Shown here: one piece after another, positions 17,711 to 25,278 of the stretch | Numbering within the stretch: the first letter of the stretch is position 1 | How the letters are laid out: each line of letters opens with the position of its first letter | NCBI RefSeq assembly: GCF_000717345.1 | Contig: NZ_JNZA01000014.1 | Span: forward strand, 1 to 64,000 | Source: Streptomyces lydicus | GTDB lineage: Bacteria > Actinomycetota > Actinomycetes > Streptomycetales > Streptomycetaceae | Direction: 5' to 3' | Length of the DNA: 64,000 nucleotides | Notes under the pieces: generated by a model | Database searches by the model: none | The model's input: the letters and a program-made list of their open reading frames with translations, nothing else | What the model was told of the DNA's origin: nothing | Made by a program: the position numbers and the translations under genes

Positions 17711-17741
17711 GCGATTTACTTGGAAATCCAAGCAAAATCGC
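17711..17741. promoter_or_regulatory. 31-bp imperfect dyad upstream of the second bkd operon
   Basis: GCGATTTACTTGG (17711-17723) and CCAAGCAAAATCGC (17728-17741) form a near-perfect inverted repeat around AAAT. The block is strikingly AT-rich for this DNA and lies in the gap between the response regulator and bkdA copy 2. It is a candidate operator, possibly for an Lrp-type or NarL-type protein. TTGACA occurs further down at 17768-17773. Confidence 0.5.
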
Positions 17742-17930
17742 AGGTCAGCGCCGTTTCCACTTCGGCTTTGACAATGGGTAACGTGCAATGAGCAGGCCAC
17801 CCTCCGGGAGCTTTGTTCCACCCGGATTCGGCCGCGTTCGCACCCACCCCGTGCGCCGTATCGGATACCGGGTGAGCCGCAATACGGCCACCGGCGGACC
17901 CCGGGGGCCGGACAGACGGAGGAGCAGCAC

Positions 17931-19148
17931 GTGACCGTGGAAGGCACTGCGCAGCGGAAAAACGCCCGCGGCAGCAGCAAGCGCACCACCGCCAAAAAGG
18001 CGACGCCGGCCAAGAAGGCGTCCTCGGCCAAGACCGGCACCGCCGGCCGGCCCGAGCAGGCGGAGCAGGATCAGCTCGTACAACTGCTGACCCCGGAAGG
18101 GAAGCGGGTCGAGCACCCGGATTACTCGATCGACCTCTCCCCCGAAGAGCTGCGCGGTCTCTACCGCGACATGGTGCTGACGCGGCAGTTCGACGCCGAG
18201 GCGACCACCCTCCAGCGCCAGGGCGAACTGGGCCTGTGGGCCTCGCTGCTCGGCCAGGAGGCGGCCCAGATCGGCTCCGGTCGCGCGCTGCGCGACGACG
18301 ACTACGTCTTCCCGACCTACCGTGAGCACGGTGTGGCGTGGTGCCGTGGCGTCGACCCGACGAATCTGCTGGGCATGTTCCGCGGCGTCAATCACGGCGG
18401 CTGGGACCCCAACAGCAACAACTTCCACCTCTACACGATCGTGATCGGTTCGCAGACGCTGCACGCGACCGGCTATGCGATGGGTGTGCAGAAGGACGGC
18501 TCGGATTCCGCGGTGATCGCGTATTTCGGTGACGGTGCTTCCAGTCAGGGAGACGTCGCGGAATCCTTCACCTTCTCCGCGGTCTACAACGCCCCGGTCG
18601 TGTTCTTCTGCCAGAACAACCAGTGGGCGATTTCCGAGCCCACCGAGAAGCAGACCCGGGTGCCGCTCTACCAGCGCGCCCGTGGCTTCGGATTCCCCGG
18701 CGTACGGGTCGACGGCAATGACGTACTGGCCTGTCTGGCGGTGACCAAGGCGGCGCTGGAGCGGGCCCGTACCGGCCAGGGGCCGATGCTCATCGAGGCG
18801 TTCACCTACCGGATGGGCGCGCACACCACCTCCGACGACCCGACGCGCTACCGGGCCGACGAGGAGCGGGCGGCCTGGGAGGCCAAGGACCCGATCCAGC
18901 GGCTGCGGGTGTACCTGCAGAGCGAGGGCCTGGTCGACGAGGCATTCCTCGCGTCGATCGAGGAGGAGAGCGTGGCCCTGGGCAAGCGGGTCCGCGAGGC
19001 CGTGCGCGCCATGCCCGACCCGGACCACATGGCGATCTTCGAGAATGTCTATGCCGACGGGCATGCGCTCGTCGATGAGGAGCGCGCGCAGTTCGCCGCG
19101 TACCAGGCGTCGTTCGCCGATGCCGATGCCAGCGCGGAGGGGAACTGA
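17931..19148 (+). CDS. bkdA: 2-oxoacid dehydrogenase E1 subunit alpha, operon 2
   Basis: 405 residues, paralogue of the protein at 1093. The ThDP motif GDGASSQGDVAESF starts about residue 200 and closes with NN of VFFCQNNQWAIS. GTG 17931 has GGAGGAG (17918-17924) six bases upstream. Residues about 8-38 form a Lys/Ala/Thr/Ser-rich tail (TTAKKATPAKKASSAKTG), absent from copy 1 and like histone H1 or HU tails. It is first of a three-gene operon with E1beta two bases downstream. Heterodimeric E1 again suggests a branched-chain 2-oxoacid substrate, though pyruvate is not excluded. Confidence 0.9.
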   Translation: MTVEGTAQRKNARGSSKRTTAKKATPAKKASSAKTGTAGRPEQAEQDQLVQLLTPEGKRVEHPDYSIDLSPEELRGLYRDMVLTRQFDAEATTLQRQGELGLWASLLGQEAAQIGSGRALRDDDYVFPTYREHGVAWCRGVDPTNLLGMFRGVNHGGWDPNSNNFHLYTIVIGSQTLHATGYAMGVQKDGSDSAVIAYFGDGASSQGDVAESFTFSAVYNAPVVFFCQNNQWAISEPTEKQTRVPLYQRARGFGFPGVRVDGNDVLACLAVTKAALERARTGQGPMLIEAFTYRMGAHTTSDDPTRYRADEERAAWEAKDPIQRLRVYLQSEGLVDEAFLASIEEESVALGKRVREAVRAMPDPDHMAIFENVYADGHALVDEERAQFAAYQASFADADASAEGN

Positions 19149-19150
19149 CC

Positions 19151-20134
19151 ATGGCCGTCTTCGAGAAGATCACGATCGCCAAGGCGATCAACGAATCGCT
19201 CCGTGCCTCCATGGAGGCCGACCCCAAGGTCCTCGTCATGGGCGAGGACGTCGGCAAGCTCGGCGGCGTCTTCCGCGTCACCGACGGTCTGCAGAAGGAC
19301 TTCGGCGAGGACCGGGTGATCGACACCCCGCTCGCCGAGTCCGGCATCGTCGGCACGGCCATCGGCCTGGCGCTGCGCGGCTACCGCCCGGTCGTCGAGA
19401 TCCAGTTCGACGGCTTCGTCTTCCCCGCCTACGACCAGATCGTCACCCAGCTCGCCAAGATGCACGCCCGCGCGCTGGGCAAGGTCAAGGTGCCGGTCGT
19501 CATCCGCATCCCGTACGCGGGCGGAATCGGCGCGGTCGAGCACCACTCCGAGTCGCCCGAGGCGCTGTTCGCGCACGTCGCGGGCCTCAAGATCGTCTCT
19601 CCCTCGAACTCCTCCGACGCCTACTGGATGCTCCAGCAGGCCATCGCGGGCGACGACCCGGTCATCTACTTCGAGCCCAAGCGCCGCTACCACGACAAGT
19701 CCCGGCTGGACACCGAGTCGATCCCCGACCCGCTGCACAAGGCCCGGGTCGTCCAGAACGGCTCCGACCTCACGCTGGCCGCCTACGGCCCGATGGTGAA
19801 GGTGTGCCTGGACGTCGCCAAGGTCGCGGCCGAGGAGGGCAAGTCGGTCGAGGTCGTCGATCTGCGGTCGCTGTCGCCGATCGACTTCGACACCGTGCAG
19901 TCGTCGGTGCAGAAGACCGGCCGGCTGGTCGTCGTGCACGAGGCACCGGTCTTCTTCGGCTCCGGTGCGGAGATCGCCGCCCGTATCACCGAGCGGTGTT
20001 TCTACCAGCTGGAGGCACCGGTCCTGCGGGTCGGCGGCTTCCACTCCCCGTACCCGCCCTCCCGCCTGGAGGACGAGTACCTGCCGGGGCTGGACCGGGT
20101 GCTCGACGCCGTTGACCGTGCGTTGGCGTACTGA
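19151..20134 (+). CDS. bkdB: 2-oxoacid dehydrogenase E1 subunit beta, operon 2
   Basis: 327 residues. It has the same domain order as the copy at 2283: a transketolase-like pyrimidine domain (MGEDVGKLGGVFRVTDGLQ) and a C-terminal domain (VVDLRSLSPIDFDTVQ). It starts two bases after the E1alpha stop and is followed by E2 after 17 bp. It should assemble with the preceding alpha chain into an alpha2-beta2 tetramer. The strong likeness to copy 1 suggests an old duplication. Confidence 0.92.
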   Translation: MAVFEKITIAKAINESLRASMEADPKVLVMGEDVGKLGGVFRVTDGLQKDFGEDRVIDTPLAESGIVGTAIGLALRGYRPVVEIQFDGFVFPAYDQIVTQLAKMHARALGKVKVPVVIRIPYAGGIGAVEHHSESPEALFAHVAGLKIVSPSNSSDAYWMLQQAIAGDDPVIYFEPKRRYHDKSRLDTESIPDPLHKARVVQNGSDLTLAAYGPMVKVCLDVAKVAAEEGKSVEVVDLRSLSPIDFDTVQSSVQKTGRLVVVHEAPVFFGSGAEIAARITERCFYQLEAPVLRVGGFHSPYPPSRLEDEYLPGLDRVLDAVDRALAY

Positions 20135-20151
20135 GGGTTTGAGGAGAGTTC

Positions 20152-21621
20152 GTGACCATGACTGCAAGTACCGCCAACGCTCAGCGCTTCCGCGAGTTCA
20201 AGATGCCCGACGTGGGCGAGGGGCTGACCGAGGCAGAGATCCTCAAGTGGTACGTCCAGCCGGGCGACACCGTCACCGACGGCCAGGTCGTCTGTGAGGT
20301 CGAGACCGCCAAGGCCGCCGTCGAACTGCCCATCCCCTACACCGGGGTGGTGCACGAGCTGCGCTTCGGCGAGGGCGTCACCGTCGATGTCGGCACCGCC
20401 ATCATCGCCGTCGACACCGACCCCGGCGCAGGTCCCGCCGAGGCCCCGGCCGCCGCGCCGCAGGAGGCCGCGGCCGACGAGGAGGCCGAGCCGCAGGGCC
20501 GGCAGGCGGTGCTGGTCGGCTACGGCGCCGCGCCGTCCTCGACCAAGCGCCGGGCCCGCAAGCCGCAGCCGGGCGTACCGGCGCAGCCGGAGCCGGCGAA
20601 GGCCGCGCTCCAGGCCGAGCTGAACGGACGGGCCGCTCCGGCGGCGCCCGCCACCCCCGTCGCGCCTGCTGTTCAGCCCGCTCCGGCCGCTCCGGCCGGG
20701 AGTGCCGTACCCGCCGCGGGCCGGCCGCTGGCCAAGCCGCCGGTGCGCAAGCTCGCCAAGGACCTCGGCATCGACCTGGCGACGATCCTCCCCACCGGCC
20801 CGGACGGGATCATCACCCGCGAGGACGTGCACGCCGCCGCCACTCCGGCGGCGGCACCGGCCGAGGCGCCCGCGCCCGTCGCGGTCGCCGCGGCCGAGCC
20901 CGGCACCGTCGACACCGCCGCACGCGAGCGGCGGGTGCCGGTGAAGGGCGTACGCAAGGCCACCGCCCAGGCGATGGTCGCCAGCGCCTTCACGGCTCCG
21001 CACGTCACGGAGTTCATCACCGTCGACGTGACCCGGACGATGAAGCTCGTCCAGGAGCTGAAGCAGGACCCGGACATGGCGGGGCTGCGGGTCAACCCGC
21101 TGCTGCTCGTCGCCAAGGCGTTCCTGGTCGCGCTCAAGCGCCACCCGGAGGCCAACGCGGCCTGGGACGAGGCGAATCAGGAGATCGTCTACAAGGACTA
21201 CGTCAACCTCGGCATCGCGGCGGCCACCCCGCGCGGGCTGATCGTCCCGAACATCAAGGACGCCGGGGCCAAGACGCTTCCGCAACTCGCCTCCGAGCTG
21301 GGCGACCTGGTCGCCACGGCCCGCGAGGGCAAGACGTCCCCGGCGGCGATGGCCGGCGGCACGGTCACCATCACCAATGTCGGTGTCTTCGGTGTCGACA
21401 CCGGTACGCCGATCCTCAATCCGGGGGAGTCGGCGATCCTCGCCTTCGGCGCGGTCAAGCTCCAGCCGTGGGTGCACAAGGGCAAGGTGAAGGCCCGCCA
21501 GGTCACCACCCTGGCACTGTCCTTCGACCACCGTCTGGTCGACGGCGAACTGGGCTCCAAGCTGCTCGCGGATGTGGCGGCCGTCCTGGAGCGCCCGAAG
21601 CGGCTCATCACCTGGGGCTGA
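20152..21621 (+). CDS. bkdC: Dihydrolipoyl acyltransferase E2, operon 2
   Basis: 489 residues. One lipoyl domain has the lipoyl Lys at about 54 (VETAKAAVELP). An Ala/Pro linker, a peripheral-subunit-binding domain (VRKLAKDLGIDLATILPTG) and a catalytic domain with the DHRLVDGE motif follow. GTG 20152 lies five bases after GAGGAGA (20141-20147); ATG 20158 is an alternative. The operon ends at a palindrome with a parS site at its centre (21641-21684). No E3 gene is present, so E3 must be supplied from elsewhere. Confidence 0.9.
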   Translation: MTMTASTANAQRFREFKMPDVGEGLTEAEILKWYVQPGDTVTDGQVVCEVETAKAAVELPIPYTGVVHELRFGEGVTVDVGTAIIAVDTDPGAGPAEAPAAAPQEAAADEEAEPQGRQAVLVGYGAAPSSTKRRARKPQPGVPAQPEPAKAALQAELNGRAAPAAPATPVAPAVQPAPAAPAGSAVPAAGRPLAKPPVRKLAKDLGIDLATILPTGPDGIITREDVHAAATPAAAPAEAPAPVAVAAAEPGTVDTAARERRVPVKGVRKATAQAMVASAFTAPHVTEFITVDVTRTMKLVQELKQDPDMAGLRVNPLLLVAKAFLVALKRHPEANAAWDEANQEIVYKDYVNLGIAAATPRGLIVPNIKDAGAKTLPQLASELGDLVATAREGKTSPAAMAGGTVTITNVGVFGVDTGTPILNPGESAILAFGAVKLQPWVHKGKVKARQVTTLALSFDHRLVDGELGSKLLADVAAVLERPKRLITWG

Positions 21622-21640
21622 GCCGGCATACGGGACCATT

Positions 21641-21684
21641 CGGCCCCGGGGTGCGGTTTCACGTGAAACCACGCCCCGGGGCCG
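21641..21684. terminator. Inverted repeat centred on a parS site after bkdC copy 2
   Basis: Arms 21641-21662 and 21663-21684 pair over 22 positions with one three-base mismatch. The outer part is CGGCCCCGGGG against CCCCGGGGCCG. GTTTCACGTGAAAC (21656-21669) lies exactly at the centre. It is 20 bp past the operon stop, so it could act as both ParB site and terminator. Confidence 0.65.
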
Positions 21685-21705
21685 GGTCGCGTGCGGAGCG
21701 GCGTC

Positions 21706-21719
21706 GTTTCACGTGAAAC
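21706..21719. promoter_or_regulatory. parS: parS centromere site
   Basis: Exact GTTTCACGTGAAAC, 50 bp from the previous site. Flanking CGGAGC (21694-21699) and GCTCCG (21723-21728) form a further partial dyad downstream of the minus-strand peptide gene. Confidence 0.9.
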
Positions 21720-21773
21720 GGCGCTCCGGGTCTGGCGGCGGCCCTGCAGTGCGGGCCTGCGGCACCGGGCCGG

Positions 21774-21950
21774 TCAGCCGCGGATGAGCTCCACCGCGCG
21801 GCTGAAGTGCGCCACCGGGCCGGTCGGGCCGGACTCGTCGGCGTGTGCCGCGCCGCGGGTCAGCGCGACGCCTGCCCACAGGCCGGCAACGATCAAAGCC
21901 AGTACGACGGTGTTCCGCATACGGCGGCCGGCGTTCGTGCTGGACTGCAT
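21774..21950 (-). CDS. Small membrane or secreted peptide of 58 residues, unknown function
   Basis: It starts MQSSTNAGRRMRNTVV and has one hydrophobic helix (about residues 14-30, VVLALIVAGLWAGVAL), followed by ALTRGAAHADES, a plausible signal-peptidase region. The mature end SGPTGPVAHFSRAVELIRG is short. ATG 21950 is preceded by AAGGGGAG at good spacing, which argues that it is real. I recognise no family. It is transcribed away from the GNAT-Nudix gene, sharing a 207-bp divergent gap that contains a perfect palindrome at 22046-22063. Confidence 0.65.
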   Translation of the reverse strand: MQSSTNAGRRMRNTVVLALIVAGLWAGVALTRGAAHADESGPTGPVAHFSRAVELIRG

Positions 21951-22045
21951 GGTCAACTCCCCTTGGGTTCGGAGCCTCCCCGGCTCCCTGCCTCCATTCA
22001 CCCATGGGATTCGGGCCGATCCGTACGCGCCAGGTAGGGACTGCC

Positions 22046-22063
22046 GTCCACCTTTAGGTGGAC
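22046..22063. promoter_or_regulatory. Perfect 18-bp palindrome, candidate operator
   Basis: GTCCACCTTTAGGTGGAC is a perfect dyad. It lies 95 bp upstream of the small peptide gene (minus strand) and 95 bp upstream of the GNAT-Nudix gene (plus strand). GTAGGG (22034-22039) and CCCTAC (22063-22068) flank it. The binding protein is unknown. Confidence 0.5.
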
Positions 22064-22121
22064 CCTACGTCCGCCTGTGGTCCCCCTTCACGAGGGCGAT
22101 CGCCCCGCGCCCGTAAAGCGT

Positions 22122-22150
22122 TTGCCGCCGAGGACCGCGCTGTTTACGGT
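22122..22150 (+). promoter_or_regulatory. Promoter of the GNAT-Nudix gene
   Basis: -35 TTGCCG (22122-22127), a 17-bp spacer, and -10 TACGGT (22145-22150). ATG 22158 follows seven bases later, so the transcript is probably leaderless. Confidence 0.6.
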
Positions 22151-22157
22151 CGGCGCA

Positions 22158-23021
22158 ATGAGCAACGAAGTGATCATCCGGCGCTACCAGGCCGCCGACC
22201 AGGACATTGTCAGCGACCTGTGGTCCCGGGCCGCACGGCAGGCGCATCCGTTCCTCGTGGGCGAGGGCGAGGGTGAGCGCGCCCGGATCCTCCGCGAGGT
22301 GTATCTCGTCCGGGCCGAGAACTGGGTCGCCGAGTGTGGCGGCACCGTCGTCGGGCTGCTCGGGCTCCTGCCGGCCGGACGGAACGGCGACGGCCCCGGT
22401 GCCGAGGTCGGCGGGCTGTTCGTCGCGCCGGAGGCCCAAGGTGCCGGTGTCGGACGGCAGTTGGTCGAGCATGCGGCGGCGCGCCACGGCGCGCTGTCCC
22501 TGGAGGTCTTCGAGGAGAACGCCCGGGCCCGCCGCTTCTACGCGCGACTCGGCTTCAGCGAGCGGGGGCGGCGAACGGACGAGGAAACCGGCCATCCGCT
22601 GGTCGCGCTGGAGCGCGCCGCACCGCTGAAGTCGGTGAGCTGGCTGCATCTGCGCGAGGGGCGGCTGCTGAGCGTACGGACCCGCGGGAACGACACGTTC
22701 TACCTCCCGGGCGGCAAGTACGAGCCCGGCGAGACGGCGCGCGAGGCGCTCTCCCGTGAGCTGGCCGAGGAGCTCGGGCTGGTGGTCCCCGCCGAGGAGC
22801 TGCGGGAGGCGTTCGTCATCCATGACGTCGCGCACGGCAAGGGCGGACGGCGCCTGCACATGACCTGCTTCACCGGCGGGCCGCAGGACATCGCCCCGGC
22901 CCCGGGCCGGGAGATCGCCGAGTACGCCTGGTTCGACCGCCGGGAGGCACACGAGCGCTGCGCTCCCGCTCACCGCCAGGTCGTGGGCCGGCTGATCGCG
23001 CAGGGCCTTATGCAGGGCTGA
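22158..23021 (+). CDS. GNAT acetyltransferase-Nudix hydrolase fusion
   Basis: 287 residues in one continuous frame. Residues 1 to about 150 are a GNAT N-acetyltransferase (VGGLFVAPEAQGAGVGRQLVEHA acetyl-CoA loop region; ENARARRFYARLGF). Residues about 155-287 are a Nudix hydrolase with a complete Nudix box from about residue 192 (GKYEPGETAREALS then RELAEELGL, matching GX5EX7REUXEEXGU). The domains act on different substrates (acyl-CoA/amine and a nucleoside diphosphate-X), so the fused function is unknown. ATG 22158 is supported by the promoter directly upstream. Confidence 0.88.
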   Translation: MSNEVIIRRYQAADQDIVSDLWSRAARQAHPFLVGEGEGERARILREVYLVRAENWVAECGGTVVGLLGLLPAGRNGDGPGAEVGGLFVAPEAQGAGVGRQLVEHAAARHGALSLEVFEENARARRFYARLGFSERGRRTDEETGHPLVALERAAPLKSVSWLHLREGRLLSVRTRGNDTFYLPGGKYEPGETAREALSRELAEELGLVVPAEELREAFVIHDVAHGKGGRRLHMTCFTGGPQDIAPAPGREIAEYAWFDRREAHERCAPAHRQVVGRLIAQGLMQG

Positions 23022-23121
23022 GGCGGGACTCCGGGCGGCTCAAGAGGCCAACTACCAGGACAAACACCCCCGGGACTGTCCGCATCGCGGAATGCGGCGT
23101 CGGACGCATACCTGTTGTATC

Positions 23122-23127
23122 TATCCT
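23122..23127 (+). promoter_or_regulatory. -10 hexamer of a probable leaderless gene
   Basis: TATCCT ends six bases before ATG 23134. TCGGAC at 23100-23105 is a weak -35 with a 16-bp spacer. Confidence 0.5.
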
Positions 23128-23133
23128 GTGCGC

Positions 23134-23817
23134 ATGCCTGCCGCGTCGCCGCCCGCCGCCCCTGCCCGAGAGCCCTCCGCCAAGCAGCCGCCCGCTGCCG
23201 AACGGGTCTACACGCACATCAAGGACGCCGTCCTGGACCGCCGCTACGAGGGCGGCATGCTCCTCACGGAGGGCGAGCTGGCCGATGCCGTGGGGGTGTC
23301 CCGGACGCCCGTGCGCGAGGCGCTGCTGCGGCTGGAGGTGGAGGGGCTGATCAAGCTCTACCCGAAGAAGGGCGCGCTGGTGCTGCCGGTCTCCGCGCAG
23401 GAGATCGCCGATGTCGTCGAGACCCGGCTGCTGGTGGAGAAGCACGCCGCGGCCAAGGCGGCGCCCGCGAACGAGGCGCTGATCGGCGAGCTGACCGAGC
23501 TGCTGGAGACCATGCGGGCGCAGGCCGAGTCCGGTGACCTGGCCGCCGTCTCCGTCACCGACCGCGCCTTCCATGCCGCGATCGTGCGCAGCGCCGGCAA
23601 CCAGATCCTGGACCGCCTCTACGAGCAGCTGCGAGACCGTCAGCTGCGGATGGGCGTCGCGGTGATGCACGCCCACCCGGACCGGATCGCCAAGAACATC
23701 ACCGAGCACGCGGAGATCCTCGAGGCGCTGCGGGCCGGTGACGCGGAGGCCGCGACCGACGCCGTGCACCGGCACGTCAGCTGGGTCCGGAACCTCGCGC
23801 AGGGAGAGGTGCGATGA
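23134..23817 (+). CDS. GntR-family regulator, FadR/FCD subfamily
   Basis: 227 residues. An N-terminal winged HTH (RVYTHIKDAVLDRRYEGGML; LADAVGVSRTPVREALLRLE) is followed by an all-helical FCD effector domain with metal-binding His residues (DRAFHAAIV, HEIL-type ending). ATG 23134 is chosen because the usual variable Pro/Ala leader begins there and a -10 hexamer lies six bases before. Its stop overlaps the ATG of the MFS transporter gene, so the two are coupled and the regulator probably controls the transporter. Confidence 0.88.
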   Translation: MPAASPPAAPAREPSAKQPPAAERVYTHIKDAVLDRRYEGGMLLTEGELADAVGVSRTPVREALLRLEVEGLIKLYPKKGALVLPVSAQEIADVVETRLLVEKHAAAKAAPANEALIGELTELLETMRAQAESGDLAAVSVTDRAFHAAIVRSAGNQILDRLYEQLRDRQLRMGVAVMHAHPDRIAKNITEHAEILEALRAGDAEAATDAVHRHVSWVRNLAQGEVR

Positions 23818-25160
23818 GCGCCGGCACCGGGGGGCCGGAGGGCTCCGGCACAGCTGGCTCCCCCGCCCGGCTGCTGTCCGCGGATCCGCCCGGCGGCCGC
23901 ACGGCGATGGCGGTCTGGGGCATCGGCGTCGCGGTCTACTTCGTCGCGATCACCTACCGTACGAGCCTCGGCGTGGCCGGGCTGGACGCCGCCGAGCGCT
24001 TCCACATCAACGCCTCGGCGCTGTCCACGTTCTCCATCCTTCAGCTGCTGGTGTACGCGGGGATGCAGATACCCGTCGGCCTCATGGTCGACCGGCTCGG
24101 CGCCAAGAAGGTGCTGACCATCGGCGTGGTGCTCTACACCGCCGGCCAGTTCGGCTTCGCGCTCTCCTCGTCCTACCCGATGGCGCTCGGCTCCCGCGCC
24201 CTGCTCGGCTGCGGTGACGCGATGACCTTCATCAGCGTGCTGAGGCTGGGTTCCCGCTGGTTCCCGGCCCGCCGCGGCCCGCTGATCGCGCAGATCGCGG
24301 CCCTGGTCGGCATGGCGGGCAACCTGATCTCCACGCTCGTCCTCGCCCGCTTCCTGCACACCTTCGGCTGGACCCCGACCTTCGCCACCAGTGCCGCCGG
24401 CGGCATCGTCGTGCTGATCGTCCTGCTGCTCTTCCTCAAGGACCACCCCGAGGGGTTCGAGCCGCCGCCCGCGCCCGCCGCGCACACCGGCGCCGGCTTC
24501 GTTCGGCGGCAGATCGCCGAAGCCTGGCGGGAGCCCGGCACCCGGCTGGGCATGTGGGTGCACTTCACCACCCAGTTCCCGGCGATGGTGTTCCTGCTGC
24601 TGTGGGGCCTGCCGTTCCTCGTCGAGGCGCAGGGCCTGTCCCGCGGCACCGCGGGTGAACTGCTCACGCTCGTGGTGCTCTCCAACATGGCGGTGGGCCT
24701 GATCTACGGCCAGGTCATCGCCCGCCACCACGCCGCCCGTACGCCACTGGCCCTCGGCACCGTCGGCGCCACCGCGCTGATGTGGGGGATCGTGCTGTCC
24801 TGGCCGTCCGCGCACGCGCCCATGGGGCTGCTTGTCGCGCTCTGCACCGTGCTCGGTGCCTGTGGTCCGGCCTCGATGATCGGTTTCGACTTCGCCCGGC
24901 CCGCCAACCCGCCCGAGCGCCAGGGCACCGCCTCCGGCATCGTCAACATGGGCGGCTTCACCGCGTCGATGACGACCCTGCTGGCGGTCGGCGTGCTGCT
25001 GGACGCCACCGGCCACAACTACCGGATCGCGCTCGCCTCGATCTTCGTCCTGGAGGCGGTCGGCGTGTCCCAGATCCTGCGACTGCGCCGCAGTGCGGCA
25101 CGGCGGGAGAGCGAACGGCTGGTCGTCAGCCGGGTCGAGGCGGTGCACGTCCCGGCGTGA
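23814..25160 (+). CDS. MFS transporter
   Basis: A 448-residue integral membrane protein of the major facilitator superfamily with about 12 predicted helices. There is a cytoplasmic loop-2 motif LMVDRLGAKK between helices 2 and 3. Its resemblance is to the NarK/anion-symporter or hexuronate-type members. The substrate is unknown; it may be an organic acid because the adjacent coupled gene is an FCD-type GntR regulator. It starts within the regulator stop (ATGA). Confidence 0.85.
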   Translation: MSAGTGGPEGSGTAGSPARLLSADPPGGRTAMAVWGIGVAVYFVAITYRTSLGVAGLDAAERFHINASALSTFSILQLLVYAGMQIPVGLMVDRLGAKKVLTIGVVLYTAGQFGFALSSSYPMALGSRALLGCGDAMTFISVLRLGSRWFPARRGPLIAQIAALVGMAGNLISTLVLARFLHTFGWTPTFATSAAGGIVVLIVLLLFLKDHPEGFEPPPAPAAHTGAGFVRRQIAEAWREPGTRLGMWVHFTTQFPAMVFLLLWGLPFLVEAQGLSRGTAGELLTLVVLSNMAVGLIYGQVIARHHAARTPLALGTVGATALMWGIVLSWPSAHAPMGLLVALCTVLGACGPASMIGFDFARPANPPERQGTASGIVNMGGFTASMTTLLAVGVLLDATGHNYRIALASIFVLEAVGVSQILRLRRSAARRESERLVVSRVEAVHVPA

Positions 25161-25209
25161 GGCGGTGGGGGCCGGCCCGAGGCGGCGGCGAGAACCGGCG
25201 TGAGTCGGT

Positions 25210-25259
25210 GGCGGGGGCCCGCTGTTTCACGTGAAACGTCCCGCCGGGACGCCCCCGCC
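25210..25259. terminator. Stem enclosing a parS site between convergent genes
   Basis: GGCGGGGGC (25210-25218) pairs with GCCCCCGCC (25251-25259). The exact parS GTTTCACGTGAAAC lies at 25224-25237 inside the loop. The structure sits between the stops of the MFS gene and the maleylpyruvate-isomerase-like gene. Confidence 0.6.
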
Positions 25260-25278
25260 CCGTCTCCCGGTCTCTCCG

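Noticed and set aside
22158..23021. Two separate genes (acetyltransferase and Nudix hydrolase)
   Set aside because: The frame is continuous with no internal stop, ribosome site or start at the domain border, so a fusion is the simpler reading.
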